DNA from: CAVOGJ01 sp963700865
GTDB taxonomy: Bacteria > Planctomycetota > Planctomycetia > Pirellulales > Pirellulaceae
Reading direction: 5' to 3'
Assembly: GCA_963700865.1 (NCBI GenBank)
Contig: CAVOZC010000017.1
Location: 124,001 to 188,000, forward strand
DNA length: 64,000 nucleotides
The translations under genes and the position numbers were made by a program. This document shows positions 30,840 through 39,702 of the stretch, in pieces (within the stretch, counting starts at the first letter, position 1; each line of letters opens with the position of its first letter). The notes beneath the pieces are model-generated. The model was given only the letters and a program-made list of their open reading frames with translations. It did no database searches and was not told the DNA's origin.

Positions 30840-32660
30840 TTGCCAAGACCAGCGCATCACACAACGGCGGCGGAAGACCGGGTTCCGTGGAATCAACTGC
30901 TTGCCTACGGAATGGGCGGCCTGATCCCGATTGCTCTCTTCAACATCGCCGGGCAACTGATGGGGCTGCTGGGCAACATTTCCTTGGGACTGAGTGCCTT
31001 TTGGCTGGGCACCATCATGATCATTCCGCGGCTGTGGGATGCGGTCTCCGATCCGGTCATGGGTCACCTGTCGGATAACACTCGTACCCGTTGGGGACGC
31101 AGACGCCCCTATATTCTGATCGGCGGAATCGCGGTCGCCTTGAGCTTTGTCGGCATGTGGTGGGTACCCCGCGGAGAAGCGGTGAGTGCGATGTTCGCCA
31201 GCGAGGCCGCTTACAACTGGTTCCAGCTCGGGTGCATTCTCGCTGCCTTGTTGATTTTTTTCACGGCCTGCACGGTCTTTGAAATCCCGCACGGCGCCCT
31301 GGGGATGGAGATGTCGGCCGACTATCACGAGCGGACGCGTCTGTTCAGTGCCAAGAGCTTCCTCGGCAATCTCTTCGCCATGGGAACACCCTGGCTGATC
31401 TATCTGGCTGGTCGCGATTTCTTCAAGGGGCAGGACGGTGATCTGACGGATGGCATGCGTTATGTCTCGATCTTCATCGCGGCTGGCCTGATACCCTTGA
31501 CGTTCTGGTGGTTCCGCGACCTGCGGGAACCGGTCCTGGCACCCGCTCAACAGCAGCGAAAATCAGCATTCTGGCAGGAGATGCGAACCACGATGAGCAA
31601 TCCCATCTTTCTGCGCCTGGTGCTGATCATCTTTACGTTGGCCATGGGATTCAATTTTGTCGCCCTCTTCAATTATTACATCACGATTTTCTATTTGTAT
31701 GGCGGCGATACGGTACGAGCTGGCATGTTACTGGGCATCAACGGTACTCTCTGGGCAGTGACGGGACTGATCGCGGTTTTCCCCTTGAATTGGATCAGCA
31801 AGCGGCTGGGCAAGGAAAAGACGCTCATGATCGCCATCCTGTTGATGTGCCTGGCACAGGCTTCCAAGATTGTCTGTTACAATCCGGCGCTCCCGTACCT
31901 GGTGCTGATTCCGACGGTGTGCCTCTCCGCCGGCATGCTGATGTTCTTCACCCTCGGCTCCTCCATGGTGGGCGACATTTGCGACGAGGACGAACTGCAG
32001 ACGGGCTCGCGCTCGGAAGGGAGCTACTACGCCGTTTATTGGTGGTTCATCAAGATGGGCACGGCTTTCGCCAGCTTTGTCACCGGGGCGCTGCTGGTTT
32101 TTACCAGTTTCGATGAGCAACAGAACGTGGCCGTGGATGCGCTCCGTGGAAAGTTAGCGGTTCTGCAGTCGGAAGTACAGAACTGGGAAGTCCTACCTGC
32201 GGAGATCGAGTGGCCCACCGCGACGTTTGACGCCAGCCTCGGCGAAGCCATCAGCGAGGCAGAAAAGCTGCAAGCCCATTTTGCCGAACGGTTGCGGACG
32301 AATCCGAGTGTCGCGGAACATACGCAGCGATTGGCCGACCAACTATCTGCGATCGATGCGTCGGCAAAGCGCCTGCGGGCAGAGCGGACCCAACTCGCCA
32401 TGAGGCCGAAACAGTACCGTGACCGCGTCGAGCAGCTCACGAGCGATACTGGATTGTTGAAACATCAGTCCCCCACGACCCTTTTTCGCTTGCGGCTGGT
32501 CGAAATCGGGTTGCCGCTCCTGCTCAGCGTCGTCTCGCTGTTGCTGACACTCGGGTACCCGCTGACCGAAGATCGCTGTTACGAAATCCAAGCCGGCTTG
32601 AAGAAAGTACGCGACGCGGATGCAATAGAGCCTATACTGAAGGACGTCGAATCCCACTGA
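30840..32660 (+). CDS. GPH-family sugar:cation symporter with long coiled-coil insertion
   Basis: About 606 aa from a proposed TTG at 30840; no better start fits, and the first membrane residues (WNQLLAYGMGGLIPIALFNI) follow soon after. Typical GPH motifs: DAVSDPVMGHLSDNTRTRWGRRRPY in loop 2-3, and the later GSSMVGDICDEDELQTGSRSEG loop. About 12 membrane helices are expected. Between the last two helices lies a soluble, charged, helical stretch of roughly 125 residues (about 32,120-32,490), absent from ordinary GPH transporters. It is divergent from the LacI gene with a shared operator. The likely substrate is an oligosaccharide from beta-1,2-glucan, inferred from neighbours. Confidence 0.85.
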   Translation: MPRPAHHTTAAEDRVPWNQLLAYGMGGLIPIALFNIAGQLMGLLGNISLGLSAFWLGTIMIIPRLWDAVSDPVMGHLSDNTRTRWGRRRPYILIGGIAVALSFVGMWWVPRGEAVSAMFASEAAYNWFQLGCILAALLIFFTACTVFEIPHGALGMEMSADYHERTRLFSAKSFLGNLFAMGTPWLIYLAGRDFFKGQDGDLTDGMRYVSIFIAAGLIPLTFWWFRDLREPVLAPAQQQRKSAFWQEMRTTMSNPIFLRLVLIIFTLAMGFNFVALFNYYITIFYLYGGDTVRAGMLLGINGTLWAVTGLIAVFPLNWISKRLGKEKTLMIAILLMCLAQASKIVCYNPALPYLVLIPTVCLSAGMLMFFTLGSSMVGDICDEDELQTGSRSEGSYYAVYWWFIKMGTAFASFVTGALLVFTSFDEQQNVAVDALRGKLAVLQSEVQNWEVLPAEIEWPTATFDASLGEAISEAEKLQAHFAERLRTNPSVAEHTQRLADQLSAIDASAKRLRAERTQLAMRPKQYRDRVEQLTSDTGLLKHQSPTTLFRLRLVEIGLPLLLSVVSLLLTLGYPLTEDRCYEIQAGLKKVRDADAIEPILKDVESH

Positions 32661-32777
32661 GCCGAATGGGCCGAACATCGTCTGGCCGAACAAGGGCCGC
32701 GGCATGTCGCAGGCAATCACGTATGAACCGTCGCTCGCTTGCGTGGCGTTTCATCCTCAAGGAAAAAGACAAGGTTT

Positions 32778-34322
32778 ATGGCAATCGCTGACATGAATAT
32801 TCACCGCTGTTGGCTGGGTGTGCGTCGTTCCAAGTGGCGGCATCTTGTTGCGTTCCCCATCATCCTTCTGCTGCAACTCGGAGTGCCGAACGGCCAGGCT
32901 CAAACGCTGGACGAGGCGCGGAATGACCAGATCCTGCGGCTGCGAAACTATGTCACCGAGGCGATCATGCCCTCGGGACTGGTCCGCGACTCGGTTGTGC
33001 TGAACGCTCCCAGCTTCCACCCCGCGACTCCCGATGCGGCCGGTTTTGCCCTGGTGGCGCTCAGCGCGTTCGATCAACTGGGCGTGCTGCCGGATGCGGC
33101 CACGCTCGCCGAGAACATTTTGTCCGCTTACACCGGCGATACGCCGGGCGTGCAACCGGAACGATCGGCCGATGGTCACTACATCCACTTCATGAACATC
33201 AACACGGGTGCCGCCGCCGGAGGCGGCTGGGACGCCTCGTACAGCCCGATTGGTTCCGCCTTGCTGGTGGCCGGCGCACAATTCGCGCAGCGTCATTTCT
33301 CCGGGAATGCCGCCATCGGATCATTGACGCAGGAGCTCACCGCCAGCATCGACTTCAACGCGGCCATCCATCCCAGCCTGGATGGACGCATCTATCTCGA
33401 TATGACCAAGAATGGCGGCGGCAGCGGTGGTACCGTCCAGCCCTGGAACGAATACATGCTGGTCGAGAGTCTCGCCCTGCGTCAGCCCAATAACCAGCGG
33501 GCCGTGGCCGTGAAGGACAAGTGGCTGGGAACCGATAACCTGCCCCGCGTCACAATCGGTTCATTTCCCACCCTTACGGATAGTCCGGGTAATTTCGCGC
33601 CGGCGTTCTGGGTACAGCAGATGCATTTTTTCAACGGCGATTTCCTGCACAGCCCCGAGTTTGAGACTTTTTTCGCCAACCAACAACAGGTCGACAAGCT
33701 GTATTCGGGTTCGGCGCTCGGCCAGTCGGTACGCTACGGACTGACGGCGGGTGTCAGCCCCCAAGGGTATCATGCCGATCGCGTTTTCAATCATCCAAAT
33801 AACGTCTTCTCACCCGAAGCCGTCGCGGCCTGGGGAGACATGGACACCTTTCTGGAGCTCTATTTGCAGCAGGACCCCACATCCGATCCGCGCTACCAGT
33901 ATGGGCTGGTCCGCGAGTCGGCAACCCAACCGGATTGGGTACCCTACGATGCCGGACTGGTGGATCACCTGTTCCTGTTGTTCGGGCTGGTCGAAAGTCT
34001 GCATCCCGATTTTTTCGACCAGCGAGTCTTTCCCGGATTGCTCACGGGAGACTACAACTTCGACGGCATCGTGGACGGCAGCGACTTTACGGTCTGGCGC
34101 AACACATTGGGCTCGACGAGCGACTTGCGGGCCGATGGCGATTTCAGTGGCACGGTGGGGCCGGAGGACTACGATGTGTGGATCGCGAATTTCGGCAATT
34201 CCATTCCCGGAGGATATACGTTGCCGGCCAGTGTGGTCCCCGAACCGAGCGGTTTGTGGCAGCCTCTGCTGTGCGTGGCCGTCACGATGCTCGCCCGCCG
34301 TCGCGCGTTGCGGACCGCGTAG
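32778..34322 (+). CDS. Secreted glucoamylase-like protein with dockerin-type loop and PEP-CTERM
   Basis: 514 aa from ATG 32778; another in-frame ATG is at 32793. A hydrophobic signal (HLVAFPIILLLQLGVPNGQAQ) is followed by a helical domain whose motifs recall the Glycoamylase fold of the GH144-like neighbour: GHYIHFMNINTG, SYSPIGSALLVAGAQFAQRHF, YGLTAGVSPQGYHADRVF and FSPEAVAAWGDMDTFLELY. Dockerin-type loops follow (GDYNFDGIVDGSDFTVW, GDFSGTVGPEDYDVW), then VPEPSGLWQPLLCVAVTML with a basic tail, a PEP-CTERM signal. It lies 117 bp after the transporter. A glycan hydrolase or binding role is likely; the GH family is uncertain. Confidence 0.75.
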   Translation: MAIADMNIHRCWLGVRRSKWRHLVAFPIILLLQLGVPNGQAQTLDEARNDQILRLRNYVTEAIMPSGLVRDSVVLNAPSFHPATPDAAGFALVALSAFDQLGVLPDAATLAENILSAYTGDTPGVQPERSADGHYIHFMNINTGAAAGGGWDASYSPIGSALLVAGAQFAQRHFSGNAAIGSLTQELTASIDFNAAIHPSLDGRIYLDMTKNGGGSGGTVQPWNEYMLVESLALRQPNNQRAVAVKDKWLGTDNLPRVTIGSFPTLTDSPGNFAPAFWVQQMHFFNGDFLHSPEFETFFANQQQVDKLYSGSALGQSVRYGLTAGVSPQGYHADRVFNHPNNVFSPEAVAAWGDMDTFLELYLQQDPTSDPRYQYGLVRESATQPDWVPYDAGLVDHLFLLFGLVESLHPDFFDQRVFPGLLTGDYNFDGIVDGSDFTVWRNTLGSTSDLRADGDFSGTVGPEDYDVWIANFGNSIPGGYTLPASVVPEPSGLWQPLLCVAVTMLARRRALRTA

Positions 34323-34431
34323 CTGAACTGGAAAGCGGACGGGAACGCGCTCCCATGGGCCAACCGCAAACCACCAAAGTCTGGCGACTTCGGCTACGAG
34401 CATGGGCGATCAAAAAAGCCTCGGATGTGAC

Positions 34432-34716
34432 TCAGTGCTTGTAGATCTTATGCTGAGGCCGCCCCGAGAGAATCTGTTCCTTGCCCCAATCCGTGACGTC
34501 CTTAAACGCCTGGCTCTGGATGAAGTCGCGGAACGCCTGTTCGTCCGACCATTCGCTCGTGATCAGGTACGAGGCACCATCGCTGACGTCTTTCCACAGC
34601 CTCGAATGGCTATGCCCTTCCGCCGTCGAGAGTGCGCCGATGACGGCCGCGAATTTCTGTTCGAAATCAGCCTGTTTGCCCTCGATGACGTGGTAATTCA
34701 TCCCGACCGTAATCAT
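34432..34716 (-). CDS. Antibiotic biosynthesis monooxygenase (ABM) fold protein
   Basis: 94 aa with the ferredoxin-like dimeric ABM pattern: ITVGMNYHVIEGKQADFEQKF, GHSHSRLWKDVSDGASYLITSEW and FRDFIQSQAFKDVTDWG. Members include small quinol or haem monooxygenases and many of unknown function. No cofactor residues can be assigned. It stands alone, downstream of the 105-bp repeat array and convergent with the PEP-CTERM gene. Confidence 0.8.
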   Translation of the reverse strand: MITVGMNYHVIEGKQADFEQKFAAVIGALSTAEGHSHSRLWKDVSDGASYLITSEWSDEQAFRDFIQSQAFKDVTDWGKEQILSGRPQHKIYKH

Positions 34717-34856
34717 ATTGCCTGCACTCCTGAGAGACGTCTCGTTGCCAACTCCGTCGGTGTCGCTCGCCTCTCAATGACGCGGATCGCCGCCATCGCG
34801 GTCTCACCGATCACCACCGACGGTTCCCTCCCGGCGGGAAGGGGTCGACGTAATAT

Positions 34857-35279
34857 CGTTGACAGGCATCCTGCCTGTCAACGGCGTGGCTGGGGCTTCC
34901 AGCCACAGTCGTGACATCCTCATGCCGCTCCGACGTCCAACGTCGGGCGAATTCGGCTACCGCGGCATGGGCATCCTGTCGGTCGACGACGTGGCTGGGG
35001 CTTCCAGCCACAGTCGTGACATCCTCATGCCGCTCCGACGTCCAACGTCGGGCGAATTCGGCTACCGCGGCATGGGCATCCTGTCGGTTGACGACGTGGC
35101 TGGGGCTTCCAGCCACAGTCGTGACATCCTCATGCCGCTCCGACGTCCAATGTCGGGCGAATTCGGCTACCGCGGCATGGGCATCCTGTCGGTCGACGAC
35201 GTGGCTGGGGCTTCCAGCCACAGTCGTGACATCCTCATGCCGCTCCGATGTCCAACGTCGGGCGAATTCGGCTACCGCA
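34857..35279. repeat. 105-bp tandem repeat of hairpins, about 3.75 copies, led by a 10-bp-stem hairpin
   Basis: Copies start at 34886, 34991, 35096 and 35201; the last ends at about 35279, next to the stop codon of the phosphotransacylase gene. Each unit has the hairpin GTGGCTGG-GGCTT-CCAGCCAC, and most have a smaller one, CGACGT-CCA-ACGTCG. Ahead of the array, CGTTGACAGG (34857-34866) pairs with CCTGTCAACG (34874-34883). The period is divisible by 3, so long open frames run through both strands, but they are only translations of the repeat. Confidence 0.95.
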
Positions 35280-36708
35280 TCAGGCCGAGGGGACCGAGCG
35301 CAATGGCTTGCCGATGGCGGCCACCTCCTTGCTGGCGTGGCAGGAAAGGACGGCCAGCGCACAGGATGCGGCCAATGTCCGTTCCGTGTCATTCGGTCCG
35401 GAGAGGACGATTGGCACGCGAGCACCGAGCACCAGTCCCGCGGTGCGGACGCCCGCCAGCGACTCCAGTTGTTTGATGAGCATCTGTCCCACCTCGAGAT
35501 CAGGCACGAGCAGGATATCGGCCTGACCGGCAACCGAGGAATGGATGCCGCTCTCTTCCGCCGCGGTGGGCGAGATCGCCGTATCAAATGCCAACGGTCC
35601 TTCCAGCTGACCGCCGGTAATCTGTCCTCGATCGGCCATCTTGCAAAGTCGCCGCCGCCTCCATCGTCGAGGCAATCTCGGGTTCGACACGTTCGAAGGC
35701 CGCCAGGACCGCCACCCTGGGTCGCGACTCGCCGAGCGCCAGCAGCAGGTCAATGGCGTTTTGCACGATATCGCGTTTCTCAAACACCGTGGGACGGATA
35801 TTGACGACCGCGTCCGTGAGGAAAATCGGTCGAGGATAGTTGGGCACGTCGAGTGCAAACACGTGGCTCAACTGTCTCGCAGTCCGCAGCCCGTTTTCGG
35901 GAGCGGCCACTTGCTGCATCAACTCCTCAGTGGCGAGGCTCCCTTTCCACAGCGCATCGACCTCGCCGTGCTTCGCCATCGCCACCGCGCGGGCGGCCGA
36001 TTCGTGGCTGTGCGCCGTCGAGACGACGGTCCAGCCGCTCAGGTCCCGGTGATGGGAATCTGCCACCGCGCGAATCCGTGCCTCCGGACCGACGAAGACC
36101 GGTTCAATCAATCCTGCCTTGGCCGCCTCCAGCGCGGCAGCGATGGACAATGCATCCGCCGGATGGACGACCGCCATGCGGATGGGAGGGAATGGCTCGA
36201 CCAGCCGCAGCAGTTGCCGGTAGCGTGCGTAGCGGTCGTAGACGCGGACTTCGGGGAGCGCCATCTTGGGCCGCTTGATTTTTTCGCGCGGAGCGATCAC
36301 TTCGGCCGTGCCGCTGATCACTACCTCGCCCTGCTGGTTGGTGCAGTCGCAGGCAAACATGACTCGGTGTTTCTCGGGATCCTTCGTCTCGGCGCGGACG
36401 GTGACGGTGATTTCGTCGCCGATGGCGACGGGACGGCGGAACCTCAGCGTTTGCCCGACATAGATCGTACCCGGCCCGGGCAAGCTGGTGCCGAGCACGG
36501 TCGAGATCAAGGCGGCTCCCCACATACCATGGGCGATGATCTTTTGAAAAATATCGCTGCGCGCGAACTCTTCGTCGACGTGCGCCGGATTCACATCACC
36601 CGAGACCGCGGCAAACAGCAAGATATCGTCCTTGGTGAGCGTCCGCACCAGACTTGCCGACTCGCCAATCTCAATCTCATCAAAGATGCGATTTTCGATC
36701 CATTCCAT
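35280..36708 (-). CDS. MaoC-like hydratase fused to phosphate acetyl/butyryltransferase, one frameshift
   Basis: About 476 aa. ATG 36708 has GAGG upstream. The MaoC/hot-dog domain (about 1-140) has FAAVSGDVNPAHVDEEFAR and IAHGMWGAALISTVLG with the Asp/His hydratase pair. The phosphotransacylase domain (about 160-470) has SHVFALDVPNYPRPIFLTD and DIVQNAIDLLLALGE. The frame breaks near 35645: one frame runs to 35584, and the other continues LCKMADRGQITGGQLEGPLAFD and ends at 35280. Products should interconvert acyl-CoA and acyl-phosphate. It overlaps the kinase gene by 29 bp. Confidence 0.87.
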
Positions 36709-37912
36709 CGGGCACCTCATTTCGGGATGCGAGCAGGCGTCGGGTATGCCGAGCGATCACTCGTTCTTCATCGGTGGGGACAATCCAGGCCGACACGCGA
36801 CTGGTGGAATAGGTGATGCATGGTTGGCCGTCGCGATTCCGCGCTTCGTCCAATTCCAATCCCAACCAGGCGGCCTGGCGGCAGACCCGCTCGCGAATCG
36901 CCGGGGCGTATTGGCCAATCCCCGCCGTGAATACGAGCGCGTCGAGTCCACCCAACGCGGCGGCGAGCGACCCCAGCTCGCGGCCAATACGATACACGAA
37001 CAAATCGATGGCCTCGGCGGCTCTCGGATCGTCACTGGCCAGGAGCACCCGCATGTCATTGGAAATACCGGACACTCCCAACAAACCTGACTGCTGATAG
37101 ACCAACCGTTCCAGTGCGCGGGCGTCCATGCCGTACTGGTCCATCAAGTAAAGCAGGACGCCCGGATCGAGCGAGCCGCAACGGGTCCCCATCGGGAGAC
37201 CGTCGAGGGCGGTAAATCCCATGGTCGTCGCCACGCTGCGGCCGGCCAACAAACCGCACATGCTCGCGCCGCTGCCCAGGTGCGCCACCACCGTGCGGCC
37301 CTCGGCCGCGCGACGATCGAGGGCTGGCAGTTGCGAAGCGATATACTCGTAAGAGAGTCCATGGAAGCCGTAACGACGGACCCCGGCCTCGCTCAGGTGT
37401 CGCGGCAACGCGAAGGCATCGGCCTCCCAAGCATGCCTGCGATGAAAAGACGTGTCAAAGCAGGCGACTTGCGGCAAGCCGGGCACGGCCGCGGCCACGG
37501 CGCGGATGGCCGCCAGATTGTGGGGCTGATGCAGGGGCGCCAGCGGTGCGAGGGCGTCGAGCCGGGCCAGTACGTCGAGATCGATGAGCGTGGGTTCGGT
37601 AAAGGTCAAGCCGCCGTGAACGACGCGATGCCCGACGGCCCGTAACTCATAATCGGCCAGCGGACCTTCGCGGGCCCAACGGAGCAGATATTCGACCGCC
37701 CCGGCATGTCCCAGCTGGCTTCCTTTTTCCCAGGAGTGCTGTCCCACCCGATTCCCGGCAGCATCGTGCGCCTCGAAACGAGGCGCACCGAGCAGGCCTT
37801 CGATCTGCCCGCGGCAGGCAACGGGTGGGTCGTCGTCCGCGAGCGGGTAGACGGAGAATTTCAGGCTGGAAGACCCGGCATTCAGGACCGCGAGGGCGGC
37901 GGCCAGCGACAT
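36680..37912 (-). CDS. ackA: Acetate/butyrate kinase
   Basis: 410 aa. Family signatures: ALAVLNAGSSSLKFSVYPL at the start, LRAVGHRVVHGG, VACFDTSFH, RYGFHGLSYEYIA, HLGSGASMCG and GTRCGSLDPG. It makes ATP from acyl-phosphate. The start overlaps the stop of the upstream MaoC-phosphotransacylase as TAATG, and its end overlaps the downstream one, so the three genes are coupled. The acyl group (acetyl, propionyl or butyryl) cannot be fixed from sequence. Given the propionyl-CoA pathway elsewhere in the window, propionate is possible. Confidence 0.92.
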   Translation of the reverse strand: MSLAAALAVLNAGSSSLKFSVYPLADDDPPVACRGQIEGLLGAPRFEAHDAAGNRVGQHSWEKGSQLGHAGAVEYLLRWAREGPLADYELRAVGHRVVHGGLTFTEPTLIDLDVLARLDALAPLAPLHQPHNLAAIRAVAAAVPGLPQVACFDTSFHRRHAWEADAFALPRHLSEAGVRRYGFHGLSYEYIASQLPALDRRAAEGRTVVAHLGSGASMCGLLAGRSVATTMGFTALDGLPMGTRCGSLDPGVLLYLMDQYGMDARALERLVYQQSGLLGVSGISNDMRVLLASDDPRAAEAIDLFVYRIGRELGSLAAALGGLDALVFTAGIGQYAPAIRERVCRQAAWLGLELDEARNRDGQPCITYSTSRVSAWIVPTDEERVIARHTRRLLASRNEVPDGMDRKSHL

Positions 37913-39318
37913 TACTTGAACTCCATTTTGGCAGTGCGGCGCGCATTCGCCACCATGGCCATCACGGCCGTGGAGGCCAGTCGCGTGCGGACCGAATCGG
38001 CACGGCTGGTCAGCGCGATCGGAACGCGGGTCCCCATCACGACACCCGCCCCCTCGGCCCCACCGAGGTACGACAGCTGCTTCGCCAGCATGTTGCCCGA
38101 TTCGAGATCCGGTACGATGAGGATATCGGCCCGGCCGGCGACGGGAGAATCGATCCCCTTGGTACGGGCCGCCTCGACACTGATGGCGTTATCGAAGGCC
38201 AACGGGCCCTCCAAGGCGCCTCCCGTAATCTGGCCCCGGTCAGCCATCTTGCAGAGCGCCGCGGCTTCGAGTGTCGATGCGATCTTGGGACTGACCGTCT
38301 CGACCGCGGAGAGAATCGCGACGTTGGGAACTTTGATCCCCAGGACATGAGCCAGGTCGATCGCGTTTTGAACAATGTCGACTTTCTCTTCCAGCTTCGG
38401 ATAGATGTTGATGGCCGCATCGGTGATCAGCAAGATACGCGGATAGCTCGGCACATCCATCACAAACACGTGGCTCATTCGCCGCGCGGTGCGCAGTCCC
38501 GTCGCCGACGGCACGACGGCAGCCAGCAGCTCGTCGGTGTGCAGGCTCCCCTTCATCAACGATTCGACCTCCCCGGCCCGAGCCAGCTCAACGGCCTTCG
38601 CCGCCGCCGCGTGGCTGTGCGGAACATCGACCAGGGGAATTGCTCCCAGTTCGACCTCGGCAGCGGCCGCTACCGCGCGGATCTTGGCTGCGGGGCCGAC
38701 GAGCAGCGGCGTGATGATTCCTCGACGCGCCGCCTCCAAGGGGCCCAATAACGAATCGCGGTCACAGGGATGCACGATTGCGCACCGCACCGGCGACAGT
38801 TTCTCGCAGGCTCGCAACAGCTCGATAAACGCGTCGCCGCGGCGGAGTGCCAATTCGGGCGGGGCGACCTCGTTATAAGTCACTTGTGTGGTGGGAGCCG
38901 TCACTGTCACCTGGCCCTGGACGAGCTCCACGCCGTCCTGGTCGACACAACGGCACTCAAAGACGATTTGCCGCGAGTCGGCCCGCTTTTCCAGGGCCTT
39001 GACCGTGGCCGTGAGCCGATCCCCGGCCTTCAACGTGCCCTGATACGACAACTCCTGCCGCACGATCCGCATGCCAGGCCCCGGCAGCTTCGTACCAAGC
39101 AACGCCGCAATCAACGCCTCGGCGCCCGCCGCCTCGGCCGTGCTGGCATCGGGCCGGATTTGCTCCAGACCGTTGCCTTGCAAGACGAACGGATCGACGT
39201 CCCCCGATAGCAACGCCAACACCTCGACCTCAGTTTGCGAAAGGGTGCGCGAGAGGCTGGCTGATGCGCCGATCTCGATGTCCGCAAAGGTGATATTCGT
39301 CATTTTTTGCGAAACCAT
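37912..39318 (-). CDS. MaoC-like hydratase fused to phosphate acetyl/butyryltransferase (second copy)
   Basis: 468 aa from ATG 39318, preceded by AGGA; upstream codons in the frame do not look coding. Same layout as the paralogue across ackA. The hot-dog part has ALLSGDVDPF but lacks the clear HG-type catalytic motif of the other copy, having GAEALIAALLGTKLPGPG at that place. The transacylase part (about 160-465) has SHVFVMDVPSYPRILLITD, VDIVQNAIDLAHVLGI and CKMADRGQITGGALEGPLAFD. The hydratase part may therefore be inactive or altered, leaving transacylase activity. It starts the three-gene operon with ackA. Confidence 0.88.
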   Translation of the reverse strand: MVSQKMTNITFADIEIGASASLSRTLSQTEVEVLALLSGDVDPFVLQGNGLEQIRPDASTAEAAGAEALIAALLGTKLPGPGMRIVRQELSYQGTLKAGDRLTATVKALEKRADSRQIVFECRCVDQDGVELVQGQVTVTAPTTQVTYNEVAPPELALRRGDAFIELLRACEKLSPVRCAIVHPCDRDSLLGPLEAARRGIITPLLVGPAAKIRAVAAAAEVELGAIPLVDVPHSHAAAAKAVELARAGEVESLMKGSLHTDELLAAVVPSATGLRTARRMSHVFVMDVPSYPRILLITDAAINIYPKLEEKVDIVQNAIDLAHVLGIKVPNVAILSAVETVSPKIASTLEAAALCKMADRGQITGGALEGPLAFDNAISVEAARTKGIDSPVAGRADILIVPDLESGNMLAKQLSYLGGAEGAGVVMGTRVPIALTSRADSVRTRLASTAVMAMVANARRTAKMEFK

Positions 39319-39702
39319 CTTCTTTTTCCTGAGATGCGCGGCTTTAGGATGGGCAACCATCGCGGTTGGCGATTGCCGACATGCGCGAGCCAACGTATAC
39401 GGGCTCTGCCGCTCGGCGAAACCATCGCGGCGGGAAAAGCGCTGGACGGGTGCTGATTGTCGCAGACGCCATTACGGCTGAGCAAGGAGTGCAAACGCTG
39501 GACCGGCCAGCCGCGGGCCAGCGGAATTCGAAACAAGGCATGCGATTTGCTCGCCAGTTCGCCTACGGATGTGTTTGCCGCACAGGGGATTTGTTTCTCC
39601 ACGAAGAAACTCTAAGCTGGAGACGCCGCGGGTCATCGCGCGAGTCGCCAGCTTGCGTTCCGCTGATTACCAGAAGATGGCCGAAAGGGAGGTTGTGCGG
39701 AG
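39319..39702. other. Divergent spacer, nothing recognised
   Basis: A 384-bp gap between the divergent starts of the MaoC-phosphotransacylase gene (minus) and the zinc-ribbon gene (plus). It should hold both promoters. No repeat, RNA or small gene could be supported. Confidence 0.5.

Noticed and set aside
34811..35587. Long open frames on both strands across the 105-bp repeats
   Set aside because: They exist because the period is a multiple of three; the translation is the same 35-residue unit repeated, and part overlaps the true Pta end.
35641..36816. 391-codon plus-strand frame opposite the MaoC-phosphotransacylase gene
   Set aside because: Antisense shadow; composition is repetitive and Arg/His-rich without conserved motifs.
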